This document shows positions 55,562-64,000 of a stretch of 64,000 bases of DNA, piece by piece. Both the position numbers and the translations under genes were made by a program. The notes under the pieces were generated by a model, which had not been told where the DNA came from, made no database searches, and saw only the letters and a program-made list of their open reading frames with translations. The stretch lies in NCBI GenBank assembly GCA_020912385.1, contig CP087208.1, positions 2,604,001-2,668,000 on the forward strand, read 5' to 3'. This DNA is from Neofusicoccum parvum (Eukaryota > Ascomycota > Dothideomycetes > Botryosphaeriales > Botryosphaeriaceae). Position 1 is the first letter of the stretch. Each line of letters opens with the position of its first letter.

Positions 55562-55672
55562 TGATGGGCGGGAGCGCCGAGGAAGTGCAATACGGCTCTC
55601 CTTTTTTCCAAAAATAAGACATCATTGATCGATCGCAAGAGAGAAGCATAAGAAGAACAGTCGTAGTCTAGA
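55562..55672 (-). ncRNA. Compact U2-related snRNA-like gene
   Basis: Minus strand: a TATA-like GCTATAAGAGG (55720-55710) lies about 45 bp upstream of an RNA of about 110 nt. The RNA includes ACTACGACTGTTCTTCTT, where CTGTTCTTCT matches the U2 segment directly after the branch-recognition hexamer. An Sm site TTATTTTTGG (55617-55608) is followed at once by a hairpin with stem GGAGAGCCG/CGGCGCTCC and loop TATTGCACTTCCT (55592-55580). That loop strongly resembles U2 stem-loop IV (TATTGCACTATCT in the neighbouring U2). The U2/U6 helix I sequence is absent and the position of GTAGTA reads differently. It looks like a shortened or strongly diverged U2, or another Sm-class RNA that uses a U2B''-type loop. 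The 5' end is estimated. Confidence 0.5.
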
Positions 55673-56147
55673 GAAGAGAAGGGAGTTGGTTTCGGGCGAG
55701 GGAGAGCGGCCTCTTATAGCACAACCACCTCCTCGCTTAGGGAGGGTGCTCGGACCAAGATTATTAGGTGACAGCATCATGTGCGGTACGGCTGGAGCGG
55801 TTCTGCAGCTGCTGAAGTCCGGCATGTGATCAGACGCGCCTGCCCCCAGCCGGGGCATAGCGGCGTGCACTTCCGTCTGCCTGTGGGCAATGTAATCACC
55901 ACGCTCGAGAGGCTCGAAATGCTCCAACCGACCGAGTTGTTCGACCATGGCAAGAGCAAACTCCGCAGCCTGAACTTGCTGTCTTCGAATCTGTGCCGTG
56001 ATGGCAAACATGGTGGTCATGAGATGTCCCGCCCTGTCAATCTGGAACGATACTTGCATGAGCGGCAAGAAGGTTTCCACCAGCCTCATCTTCCCTACGT
56101 AGATCAGCCTCATACAGCCACTACCAGCCCAATCGTGCTCCAAACCA

Positions 56148-56242
56148 TCACCACTCCCCAATCTGGCTTAGCGACCCGCCGATCCATCATCTGCTCGCCT
56201 CGCCAACCGACGCTTGGGCGCCCTCCCGCCTCCGCATATAAA
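56148..56242 (+). promoter_or_regulatory. U2 promoter: upstream element and TATA box (copy at 56.3 kb)
   Basis: ATCACCACTCCCCAATCTGG, continuing CTTAGCG, ends at 56172; the TATA box CATATAAACC is at 56235-56244, about 40-45 bp before the RNA. Both blocks match the promoter of the U2 copy at 28.3 kb, although the sequence between them differs. This indicates that the two blocks are under selection. Confidence 0.7.
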
Positions 56243-56279
56243 CCGCCCTCCTCCTCTGCTCTGCCTCCCTTTCTTCTCC

Positions 56280-56465
56280 AGCTCTCTTTGCCATTTGGCT
56301 TAGATCAAGTGAAGTAACTGTTTTTCTTAGTTTGATCGCTAAGAGGTGCCTACGGGTTCACCAGTGATTGAACCAGTTTTTGGAACCTGGTCGGCGGCCT
56401 GCTGGGCTCCGCCTATGTCGCTGGCCACAGTGTCGCTAGTATTGCACTATCTCTGGCTGACGCAA
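56280..56465 (+). ncRNA. U2 spliceosomal snRNA, copy 2, with altered branch-site recognition hexamer
   Basis: ATTTGGCTTAGATCAAGTG (U2/U6 pairing region) is followed by GAAGTAA (56311-56317) in place of GTAGTAT, then a stem-loop IIa CTTAG-TTTGATCG-CTAAG (56326-56343). A IIb-like hairpin, the Sm site AGTTTTTGG (56375-56383), a GC-rich stem-loop III, and stem-loop IV GCTAG-TATTGCACTATCT-CTGGC (56435-56457) complete the RNA. It is about 186 nt. Compared with the copy at 28.3 kb many loops differ, but the stems are kept by paired changes (for example CTTAG/CTAAG in IIa), which suggests both RNAs fold and are maintained. U2 pairs with the intron branch site and with U6. Both copies share the same T-to-A change in the hexamer. 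Confidence 0.82.
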
Positions 56466-56487
56466 ACCACCACTGTCGGTGGTAGCT

Positions 56488-56535
56488 TGTCTTTTCGTTG
56501 AGTGTCTCCAGCTTGACTGGGGCCTTGAGGAAGAG
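56488..56535 (+). terminator. Bipartite snRNA 3' element, copy F (U2)
   Basis: TGTCTTTTCGTTGAGTG, then 31 nt after TCG, GGAAGAG preceded by CCTTGA. A small extra hairpin, CCACC-ACTGTC-GGTGG (56467-56482), lies between the RNA and this element. Confidence 0.6.
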
Positions 56536-57194
56536 TAATGAATGGTCGGCAGTTGGTCTCCGCCAACCTGGCCGGTGCTTGGTGTTTTGCCCTGTGTCGC
56601 TCGGAAGCTGCGGCTCACGTCCAGCAAGCATTGCTTGCTCTGTAGCCTTGTGGTGTGCGTCGCTTCTGCTCGGGCCTCTGATGATTTTGCTGTTGGGTGT
56701 TGCGCGTTGACGCGACGGCCGGAGCATCGCCACGCCCGCCCACTTCAACGCAAAATAGTGACCACGGTCTGTTGGTGTTGCACTATCGGCACCGGACGTC
56801 TAATGGAACGCTTTGTGCCCCACGGACGTGTGTATAGTGTTGCAACGCCTTGTATGACGGCCATTCTACGAGGCACATCTCGTATCACAAGTTCGCACTG
56901 TCGCGGCACAGAAAGCCACCGCTTCCACCTTATCAGCTTTTGTTTCTAGAAAGGTGCTCGGTGCTGCAGTACGCATACTATCATAAACAGTTGAAGGACT
57001 TGTCTGAACGTGGATGTGCAGCAGGACTGTCAAGCACAACCGGGTGAATATCGCAACTGCTAATGTTTGGCCTTGTTGCAGTCATGATTATTGTAATAGG
57101 TGCTACACCTTCCGGATGAATCCGCCAGCCATCCCATGGTCTGGATGCCGCTCCGTGTATCCGCAATCCCCTCATATTTTGCCTCATGTCTGTC

Positions 57195-58424
57195 TCACTC
57201 CTGCCAATACGCAGAGGTCTCCTCCGCCTTCAGCTTCTCCACCACTCTCACATCCTTTGTCATATACCTACCTTCGTCCTTGGCATACGCATACACAATT
57301 ACCCCACCCTTCTCGCCCCACGAGGAGTTGATCTCCACCCTCTCCAGCGTCGGGTGCTCGCTGTGCAGGAGCCCGATCGCCACCTCCTCCTCTGCTTCGC
57401 TTTCCGTACACAAGAAATCATCCAACCCTGCCGGACAGTCTTTATCGTAGTTCCAAACCAGCTCTCCACTGGACAGCCGCAAGACGAGCCCCTGGATCCT
57501 GCTCATGCCGATCGTACGCAGGCTGGGGAAGCGCGACGCGTAGAGTATCAAGCCGACGACTTCGGGCCGGGGCTTCGAGCGGGGGTGCAGGAGGCGCAGC
57601 TCCGAGATGTTGGGGAGGCGGGCGCGGATGGCTTCGACGGCGCTGTCCGTCCAGGTGGTGAAGACGCTCAGCGAGGAGACGCGGGGGAGCGTGGCGGCCG
57701 CGTCGAGGACGGCGTCGAGAACTTCGCCGTGGATGGGGGGTACGCGGCTGGTGTTCCTGGCGTTGGCCACGATGCCGAGGGACGTGGTGTTGCGGCACAG
57801 GCCTATGATGAAGGCGCCGTACTCGCAGACGACGAGGTCGGTGACATGCGAGAGGGGCGCGGCGGGCCGGAACATGGCGGTGCCGGCCATGTGGTCGATG
57901 ATGTGGGCGGGGAGCTCGACGTGGAGGCGCCTGAGCGCGCGTGGGGCCTCCAGGAGGCACTGGAGGCTGACCGGGAGGAGCTGCGGCATGGACTTCTCCC
58001 AGTTCTCGTCCACGTACGGAATGCCCCTACGGTTGTTGTGACCCCAATATATAGCTGGCATTGTGATAGTCATGTGCTTCGTGTACACAACCGCGGCGGG
58101 CCACCACATCGCCAGCGCCCTCCTTCGGGCTCCTACCCGAATCTTTCGGATGCCGTCTCTGCTGTAATGGTTGGGCTCAAGGCGCAGGGACACGCTTCGG
58201 AAGATGATGGGCTCGGCAAGTGCCCTGATGTATTTGCAGGTCATGGAGAAGGAATGGAGGGGGTCTGGCGGTGCCTCTGCAGACAGTCCGCTGTTTTGGA
58301 GGTTGTTGTCGGACTTGAGGTGCTGGCGAAGCGCTGCAACCGCCTCGATGACCAGGACGATGACATCGTTGTTGAGATTGAAGATTGATGTACCACGGAC
58401 GCCGGCGTCGAGCGAGGAAGACAT
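57195..58424 (-). CDS. F-box/LRR-like hypothetical protein (409 aa)
   Basis: Single exon starting MSSSLDAGVRGTSIFNLNND. The N-terminal segment FNLNNDVIVLVIEAVAA, then LHSFSMTCKYIRALAEPIIFRSVSL, matches the loose fungal F-box pattern (L-x-x-D-x-x-x-x-I followed by L-x-x-x-x-T-C-K-x-x-R-x-L-x-x-P-x-x-F). The rest has Leu-rich strands such as LLEAPRALRRLHVELP, LPRVSSLSVFTTW and LPNISELRLLHPR at roughly 25-30-residue spacing, as in leucine-rich-repeat-like fungal F-box proteins. It could recruit substrates to an SCF ubiquitin ligase, but no target can be named. No signal peptide or membrane helix. The full length is open and compositionally normal. Confidence 0.78.
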   Translation of the reverse strand: MSSSLDAGVRGTSIFNLNNDVIVLVIEAVAALRQHLKSDNNLQNSGLSAEAPPDPLHSFSMTCKYIRALAEPIIFRSVSLRLEPNHYSRDGIRKIRVGARRRALAMWWPAAVVYTKHMTITMPAIYWGHNNRRGIPYVDENWEKSMPQLLPVSLQCLLEAPRALRRLHVELPAHIIDHMAGTAMFRPAAPLSHVTDLVVCEYGAFIIGLCRNTTSLGIVANARNTSRVPPIHGEVLDAVLDAAATLPRVSSLSVFTTWTDSAVEAIRARLPNISELRLLHPRSKPRPEVVGLILYASRFPSLRTIGMSRIQGLVLRLSSGELVWNYDKDCPAGLDDFLCTESEAEEEVAIGLLHSEHPTLERVEINSSWGEKGGVIVYAYAKDEGRYMTKDVRVVEKLKAEETSAYWQE

Positions 58425-59911
58425 TGTGCGCGTGGGCGTTGCGAGGAGGAGAAATGGCGCGGAAGATCTACTGGAGAGATCTGAAGGTGGTGTAGAGTTT
58501 AAAGGAATCCAGGCAAGATTTTGAAGAGACGCTGCCGAAATTTCACATTTTGCGCATTACAAGTTCACGTGCTCTTGGAGATTTCTCGCATTCACATTCG
58601 CTCCCATCTGGAACTCTTCACACCTATGGAGATCTGAAAAAATCATGGGAGGCCCGGCAAATCACCCTTCACCTGCACGTAATGCTACTCTGTCAATTCA
58701 GTAAGAAAGGAATAGCAGCACAAGAGGCGTACTGCAAGTAGACAAAAGATCGGATACAATACTTACATGTGGAATCATTCATCCGGAAGGATTCTATACA
58801 CTTCAGAGAACTTTTCACATCTGGATAGATGCTTCAAATCTCATCGCGGAACTGGATTTGGGTTGCAACTATCGTTTATTCTACTCCCGGTACTACTTAC
58901 GCTACATTTCATGATATGATAGTTGGTCCCTGGCCCCATAGTTATTTCAAGAATTCCATTGCAAGAGCGCTAAAGAGTGATTGATTTGGATGGATTCTCG
59001 AAGATCTGCAAGGTCTACTTTCATCCATAGTATGATTGCCCATGCTTGCCATTCTTATATAAAATGTGCCACTCATCTTTCGTCGTGCAGAAAGCCACGC
59101 CCTTGCATCGAGAGGTTTTATCAGTACTCCAGTAAACATGAAATGTTTGTGGTTCTCCATTGACCGGGTTTACTTTCGCCCCCACCCGCAGCATCCTGCG
59201 GAAACAGGATAACCAAGAATAGCACCACGCCGAAAGACACGCGCTTCCCCCACTTTCTTCGAAAACAGAAACCGGAGAGTTCTTGGCACCGATCGCCTCT
59301 CTGAGTAGCCTTTTCGAGGATTTTGTAGAGCAAAGGCATATATCAAGTCGTGTTATTCGCCGCGATCGCAGCCACAACCGAACTGCGGAGCACTCGTGGG
59401 ATTATCAGAACCCACTAATGTGCTATTCTTACCAGGAAATGATCCCACATGAAATACTTGCGGGTGACTTCCCTTCAGTGGTATTTGTGGAGTTTGCAGG
59501 TTGGACGCCAAGTCACCTTCGGTTCCAAAAATTGCAAGACTTGGGCTGACGCAGGTGACCTGATAGGCGGAGTCGCGCCTGAAGGAAGCGGCTGCGTAAG
59601 CACAATACCGCCTCAAACGTCTAATGAGAATATGGTTGGCTGCAGCGGTTGTGGCTTGCGGCAGCGGCCGGTGGGGGCCGTTGGTTTGAAGGGGATCTTA
59701 CTGCATTTGGACGCTTCTGTCTCACAGCAACATATAGGACAGGAATATCAACTCGATGTATCAGTCTTGCCCACAGGCCCAACAAACTCTCTCAATATAT
59801 AGCTCGAGAGTCCTCATCACATACGCGCCCGCCGCCGTCAACAATCTCAACACACACGCATCGACCCTCCACACTTTGCGACCGTCCAGGCCGAACCTGA
59901 ACCACTTCATC
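58425..59911. other. Intergenic region with possible remnant of a small secreted-protein gene
   Basis: No intact gene. On the minus strand around 59021-59300 one frame gives WGKRVSFGVVLFLVILFPQD (signal-like hydrophobic core) and the next gives a short polar segment with two Cys (YWSTDKTSRCKGVAFC) to a stop at 59021. They are not joined by a normal intron. This may be a decayed small secreted protein or chance. The promoter of the following gene (with AATATATAG at 59794) is at the right end. Confidence 0.3.
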
Positions 59912-60940
59912 ATGGCCCCCACCATGGCCCTCCCACCGCCAACCCTCCTCGCCCTCTCCCTCCTCTCCCTCCTCCCGCTCGTCCTCGCCACCCCCAACGA
60001 CGACCGCTGTCCCGCCGCCTCCGAGCTCGTCTACTCGCCCTTCAAGCCCTGGTTCGCGTTCCCCAAGTACGCCAACGGCAGCCGGCAGCTCTGCTGGAAC
60101 ATGGCCAGCTGCACCTTCATCGAAGCCGACGAGGCGCGCAAGCAGCAGTTCGCGGCCACGGCGCTGGTCATGGGGCTGATCCCGCCGACGCTCAAGGACA
60201 TCGCGTGGCCGGAGCGGCGGCTGGCGTCGGTGTCGCGCCGGCCCAACCCGCTCGTCGAGACGCTGGTGCGCGCGCTGGGGCTGGAGCCCGTCGTCGTCGG
60301 CGCCATCGCCCGCGCCGAGGCGTCCGCCGCGTCGCCCATGGGCCGCTGGGCCTGGGGCAAGAGGAGGCGCACCGTCGTCGCGCTGGCGGCGCTGTGCGCG
60401 GTTGCGCTGCTGGGCGCCTACGCCGCGCTCGCGCTGGTGGAGATCTATTCGAAGCGCGCCGCGCTGGGCTGCCCGTACCCAATCTGGGCGCTGACGTGGT
60501 ACTTTTGCGGACTGGCACCGGCGGCGGCGCATACGGCTATGTCGAGGATGAGGGGGAGCTGGGTGAGGAAGGATGGCGCGAAGGCGGAGGTGGAGGCGGC
60601 GTCGTCGCAGTATTTGGCGCTTGGCGAAGGCCAGGGTGGCGCGTTCAAGGCCGGCAGCAGTACGGAACTCGAGCCGATGATGAGCGTCAATCAGAAGGGG
60701 GTAAAGGCGGATGCTCCGAAGGAGAGTGCAAAGTCACCAGTCCAAGGCGCGGACGAATGGTGGGTGGTTCAGCTGATCTGGGTCATCTACTACATTGCCG
60801 GGACGCTGATCTTCACCTCGATTATGGCTGTGACGGTCATCGAGCTCTTTGTCTGGGTTATGATCTGCTTTGCTGTGACAGGAGCCAGCAAGCTGCTCGC
60901 TTTCTTCATCTGTTTAGCGTTTGAGGACAAGAAATGGTAG
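59912..60940 (+). CDS. Small polytopic membrane protein, unknown family (342 aa)
   Basis: ATG 59912 (context CATCATGG). N-terminal signal peptide or anchor (LPPPTLLALSLLSLLPLVLA), then a lumenal or extracellular segment of about 125 residues with Cys at about 32, 62 and 67 and one N-glycosylation site (YANGSRQLCWN). A first helix (about 150-173, TVVALAALCAVALLGAYAAL) is followed by hydrophobic segments near 180-200, a cytosolic hydrophilic loop, and two C-terminal helices (about 285-335). Single exon. The pattern, with signal peptide, Cys-containing ectodomain and four helices, recurs in fungal proteins annotated only as hypothetical. No enzymatic motif is visible. Confidence 0.8.
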   Translation: MAPTMALPPPTLLALSLLSLLPLVLATPNDDRCPAASELVYSPFKPWFAFPKYANGSRQLCWNMASCTFIEADEARKQQFAATALVMGLIPPTLKDIAWPERRLASVSRRPNPLVETLVRALGLEPVVVGAIARAEASAASPMGRWAWGKRRRTVVALAALCAVALLGAYAALALVEIYSKRAALGCPYPIWALTWYFCGLAPAAAHTAMSRMRGSWVRKDGAKAEVEAASSQYLALGEGQGGAFKAGSSTELEPMMSVNQKGVKADAPKESAKSPVQGADEWWVVQLIWVIYYIAGTLIFTSIMAVTVIELFVWVMICFAVTGASKLLAFFICLAFEDKKW

Positions 60941-61259
60941 ATCGTTGCAGGAATGAGGCTTTACCTCGATTACCAAATTAAGGCTCTGGAAGAAAGGACC
61001 ATATATCCATAATTGTACGTTAACTTCACGCCATATATCTATCAAAGACTTCTTTGAATACCGCTTCATCTGTACTCATCTCGCAAAGTGTCCCTGGGGC
61101 TTTTCATAAGACTTGGACTCCCCCACTCGATCACAACAGAGCTCGTAAACAACCCCAACGTACGTGATGACTTGGTCGATCTCCTTTCATTGCCTAACTC
61201 CTTACTCTCAGTGATTCCATGTTCGGCAGACTCTCTTCGCTTTCGGTGAGGTCAGTGTA
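60941..61259. other. Short 3' intergenic region between convergent genes
   Basis: AT-richer sequence between the stops of two converging genes; nothing beyond their 3' untranslated regions is seen. Confidence 0.4.
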
Positions 61260-64000
61260 TCACAACCTGTCTGCACGGTGTCCTAAAATCGACAGCGAAA
61301 CTTGCCAGACACCTATCCACCAGGCCGAGACTCCGAAGGCGCCTTGGATGTCCATCCTCAACACTGACCATAGAACCCCAAAGAGCAAGCTACCTATGAT
61401 AATGACTACTACAGAGATCAAATCAATCTTGTCAGTGTCCCTCCCCTCTTGGTAGTAGATGCCCCAGCCTTCTGTCTTCCTGTGGTTATCCCCACACATT
61501 CTCCCACATGTACGCTTAGGAAACTGATCCAATATGACAGAGGATTGTTCGCTCACGCAATCGGGACTCTCGAAGCAGTGTAGGAGGAATGTGGAGCTGA
61601 ATGGCGGAGATGTTCCTGGCGGAATCGGCGTGCATTTGTATTCTGGGTCTGTGCCAGGCTGAGTCGATTTGGCTCGGTCCTCAGGAGGGAGACATGCACA
61701 AGAGCCGTCATTGCAGTAGCGCTCATGGTGCCTAACATCCACGTTCTCACCCATGTATAGAAAGAACTCGGATAGAGTGTAAGCAATTGGGCAGCTCATT
61801 TTGGAATAACGTACATACCTTGACAAACTCGATTCCGCGAATCGCTCGTAGCGACAATTTAGATTTGAGATTTCCTTTCCGCTCCTTGATTCTCTCACGC
61901 ATGAAGAGGAATAGGGCCTTGTCGCAGTCTACCTTCTCAAGACCGTCTTGGTGCAAGACCTTTCCGTTTCTGCTGCCCCGCATGCAAGACATCAGGTTCA
62001 GAATCTTTACCCCTTGTGGTGAAGGGTTACGATTGCTCTGAGAAGTACAAGCAGGCTGCGTATTGTGTTGCGGAAGGCCTTGACTCGGCTTTCGGCCCTT
62101 GTGTCCCGTGATTCTCATTAAGAAGTTTTGTATCCATGCTCTCACCATCCCGTAAGCGCCACTGTTGTTAGGATTCCCCTGAATACTGTTCTTCCGAATG
62201 ATTCTTGCACCGGTAGACTCTTCGATGTGTTTCTCGAGCTGCGCGATGCCACCTTGTCTGAGCTCCATGAAATCGGAGAAGATTTCTTTCCCACATTTCT
62301 ATAGCTAACGTCAGTTCCGCAAATGGCAAAGCAGGGATGGACGCTTACGCATTCCCATCTCACTCGTTGCTTTCCGGGTGAGCAGGGGAGCTCTTTGATG
62401 CGAAGTCTCTCGAGGGAGGTATCAAAGACTTGAGAAAAAGCTGGGAAGATGCTAGAGGGACCTTTCCAAGGAAGTACGATTCTTGATGTGGTGGGGGGCT
62501 CTACAGGAACGAGGTCGGTCTTTGATACGGGTATGGGCGCTGGCTCCGTCGGTAGTGGCGGTGCAACGAACTTCTGAAATTCAGTGCAGAAGATCACAAA
62601 CGCTCTGCTTTGAAGTAGGAATTCGCTGGCTGATACTATATCCTCGGCGATACCAGAGTTGACCATGGGCCTGGATTCTTCTTCATCGGAGCTTGGATCC
62701 GCATCTTCGTCTGCTGCGCTCTCCTGGGAAGGGTTGGGTCGAGGCTGGGATCCTTGGAACTTCTTCACAATGTCACGGGCAACATATTTCGCCTTATTCC
62801 TTACGAGATGGGCAGCGAGGAAATCTAGGTGGTCATGCGCTTCTTCTTCCAGATCATGAGAATACTTCTTGAGAAGGCGGCGGAAGTTTCGCGAGAACCG
62901 TTCCGGGCCAATGCGGTTACTTTCGATAGCAGTCTTATACAATGGCCGTAACTGCTCACAGGTAGAGAGAAGATGCACCAAATGCTGAGTTGCAGCAATG
63001 ATCTGGTCGCCTGAGTATCCACTTGCTGTTGAAAGGTCGGTTGCCGAGGATGCCAACGAGGCGACGGAAAATATCGAGGCTGCTGCATCTGAAACAATTG
63101 AACAATTATCATCGTCTTCGTTCAATTTGCGAGCAAACTCGTCGATTTGCTTTCCACCATCTGGCTTGACGTTAGACCATGTCTTGGAGCCTTCTTCCAA
63201 AGTGGGCGTGTCGGTATTGACACCATCGTTCGATGCACGAATCCGAGATTCCAATGGATTGACTTCGTCTACATGATCGTGGTGGGACGAATCTCCAGAA
63301 GGTGAATTGGCCAAAATTGGGACCGCAGATCTTGTGGAAGGCTCCTCAAGCGCCAAGGTTCCTTGTACTTGTTTTGCCGCCTCTTCTTGTTCTCTTCCTA
63401 TTCTGTCTGCTGGGTCGTGCGAGAAAGCTCTACGGCTGTGCCTGATAGACTCTTTGTTGGCGATTACCCTCAAAGCCCTTTCCCGCCCGGATTCCCTCAT
63501 GCCATTAGTGGCGCCACCCTGCTGGGAATCCGCAACAGTTATGTCGCGGCGCAGGCTATAGTCATTTCTGTGAGAAGTACCAGTATTGAGGTCGTCGTAC
63601 ACATACGCCTCGTACATGCCCTCGACAAGACGCTCACGTCGGTTGACTATACGCGCTTCAGCGTTGCGGATATCTGCCTCGGCCTCAGCGATCTGGGCAG
63701 CGAGCATGACGTCGTTCTCGTAACGCTCGCGAGCTATCTGCTGTGTCTCAAAGGCATAGAGGCGGGCACGATTGGCCTCTTCGGAGTCGACGCCGGAGCA
63801 GACATCAGGGCGGCCGGTAGTACTATTGCGGCGACGAGGAAGGGTGGTAGACCGTACGTTGTTGTTGATGTTGGCTTCATTGGTACGGTTGAGGTCAACT
63901 AGGCGGCGGCGTCCCTCTGCAAGCTGGGCCTCCCAGTCATCATCACCAGAGCCATCAGCTGGGCCAACATCGATTGTAGGATCGTGGCGGTCCTCCGGCG
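61260..64000 (-). CDS. Fungal hypothetical protein with WxCxCG motif and C-terminal membrane helix, N-terminus cut by window edge
   Basis: The open frame enters from the window end and continues through exons 64000-62349, 62298-61819 and 61766-61260 (introns GTAAGC/CTATAG and GTATGT/CCGAG, both phase 0). The N-terminal part has a Glu/Arg-rich coiled coil (ETQQIARERYENDVMLAAQ), then a low-complexity segment. A folded domain follows with WECKCGKEIFSDFMELRQGG, KLSLRAIRGIEFVKFF and VRHHERYCNDGSCACLPPED. Near the end come WGIYYQEGRDTDKI, a membrane helix (ISVVVIIIGSLLFGVLWSVL) and DIQGAFGVSAWW. This set of motifs is shared by a large fungal family annotated only as hypothetical, sometimes linked to other modules. 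At least about 880 residues are encoded here. Function unknown. Confidence 0.82.

Noticed and set aside
59490..59620. Sm-like site GCAATTTTTGG on the minus strand near 59.53 kb, resembling U4
   Set aside because: No TATA box at the right distance, no U4 5' stem-loop and no bipartite 3' element.
1..64000. CRISPR arrays, integrated bacterial elements or complete transposons
   Set aside because: No regularly spaced direct repeats with unique spacers, no transposase or reverse transcriptase motifs and no long terminal repeats were seen.

Overview
The window is nuclear DNA of a GC-rich filamentous ascomycete (Pezizomycotina, probably Dothideomycetes). The evidence is many short GT-AG introns (about 40-160 bp) with CTRAC-like branch sites, a PTH11-like receptor fragment, a fungal CVNH lectin, a Zn2Cys6 regulator, a GPI-anchored chitin-binding mucin and a sterol-glucosyltransferase-like protein. 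Exon boundaries were read by eye from splice signals and reading-frame continuity. Two genes run off the window: a PTH11-like receptor at the left edge and a zinc-knuckle/membrane protein at the right edge.

Left part (1-15.3 kb): partial PTH11-like receptor (-), a D/G-repeat hypothetical protein (+), a small membrane protein interrupted by a one-base shift (-), a membrane-anchored pseudo-aspartic protease (-), and a 1213-residue chitin-binding, Ser/Thr/Pro-rich GPI protein (+).

Middle (15.3-33 kb): very gene-poor and GC-rich. The only convincing protein gene is one MFS permease (20.8-22.5 kb). The region holds about 18 near-identical copies of a short motif (core TCGAACGTCG) in both orientations, two strong hairpins, and three small nuclear RNA-type genes: a U1-like gene at 15.7 kb, a canonical U1 at 27.5 kb and a U2 at 28.3 kb.

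Right part (33-64 kb): CVNH lectin, GNAT acetyltransferase, phytase-like esterase, a fourth snRNA-like gene (37.7 kb), a glycosyltransferase fused to a VPS13-like tail, a DUF7730-type protein, then a compact block of FAD monooxygenase, MFS exporter, cytochrome P450 and Zn2Cys6 regulator that looks like a small metabolic cluster. It is followed by a DUF2235 alpha/beta hydrolase, two more divergently oriented snRNA-like genes (55.6 kb minus, 56.3 kb plus), an F-box-like protein, a small membrane protein and the partial gene at the end.

The most notable feature is the set of six Sm-class snRNA-type loci. They share a TATA box about 45 bp upstream and a bipartite downstream element, TTTTCGTTG then about 30 nt then GGAAG, with nearly fixed spacing. 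One is a normal U1. Both U2 copies carry the same base change in the otherwise universal branch-site recognition hexamer, and the second U1-like RNA has an altered 5' tail. This suggests a family of variant spliceosomal RNAs.
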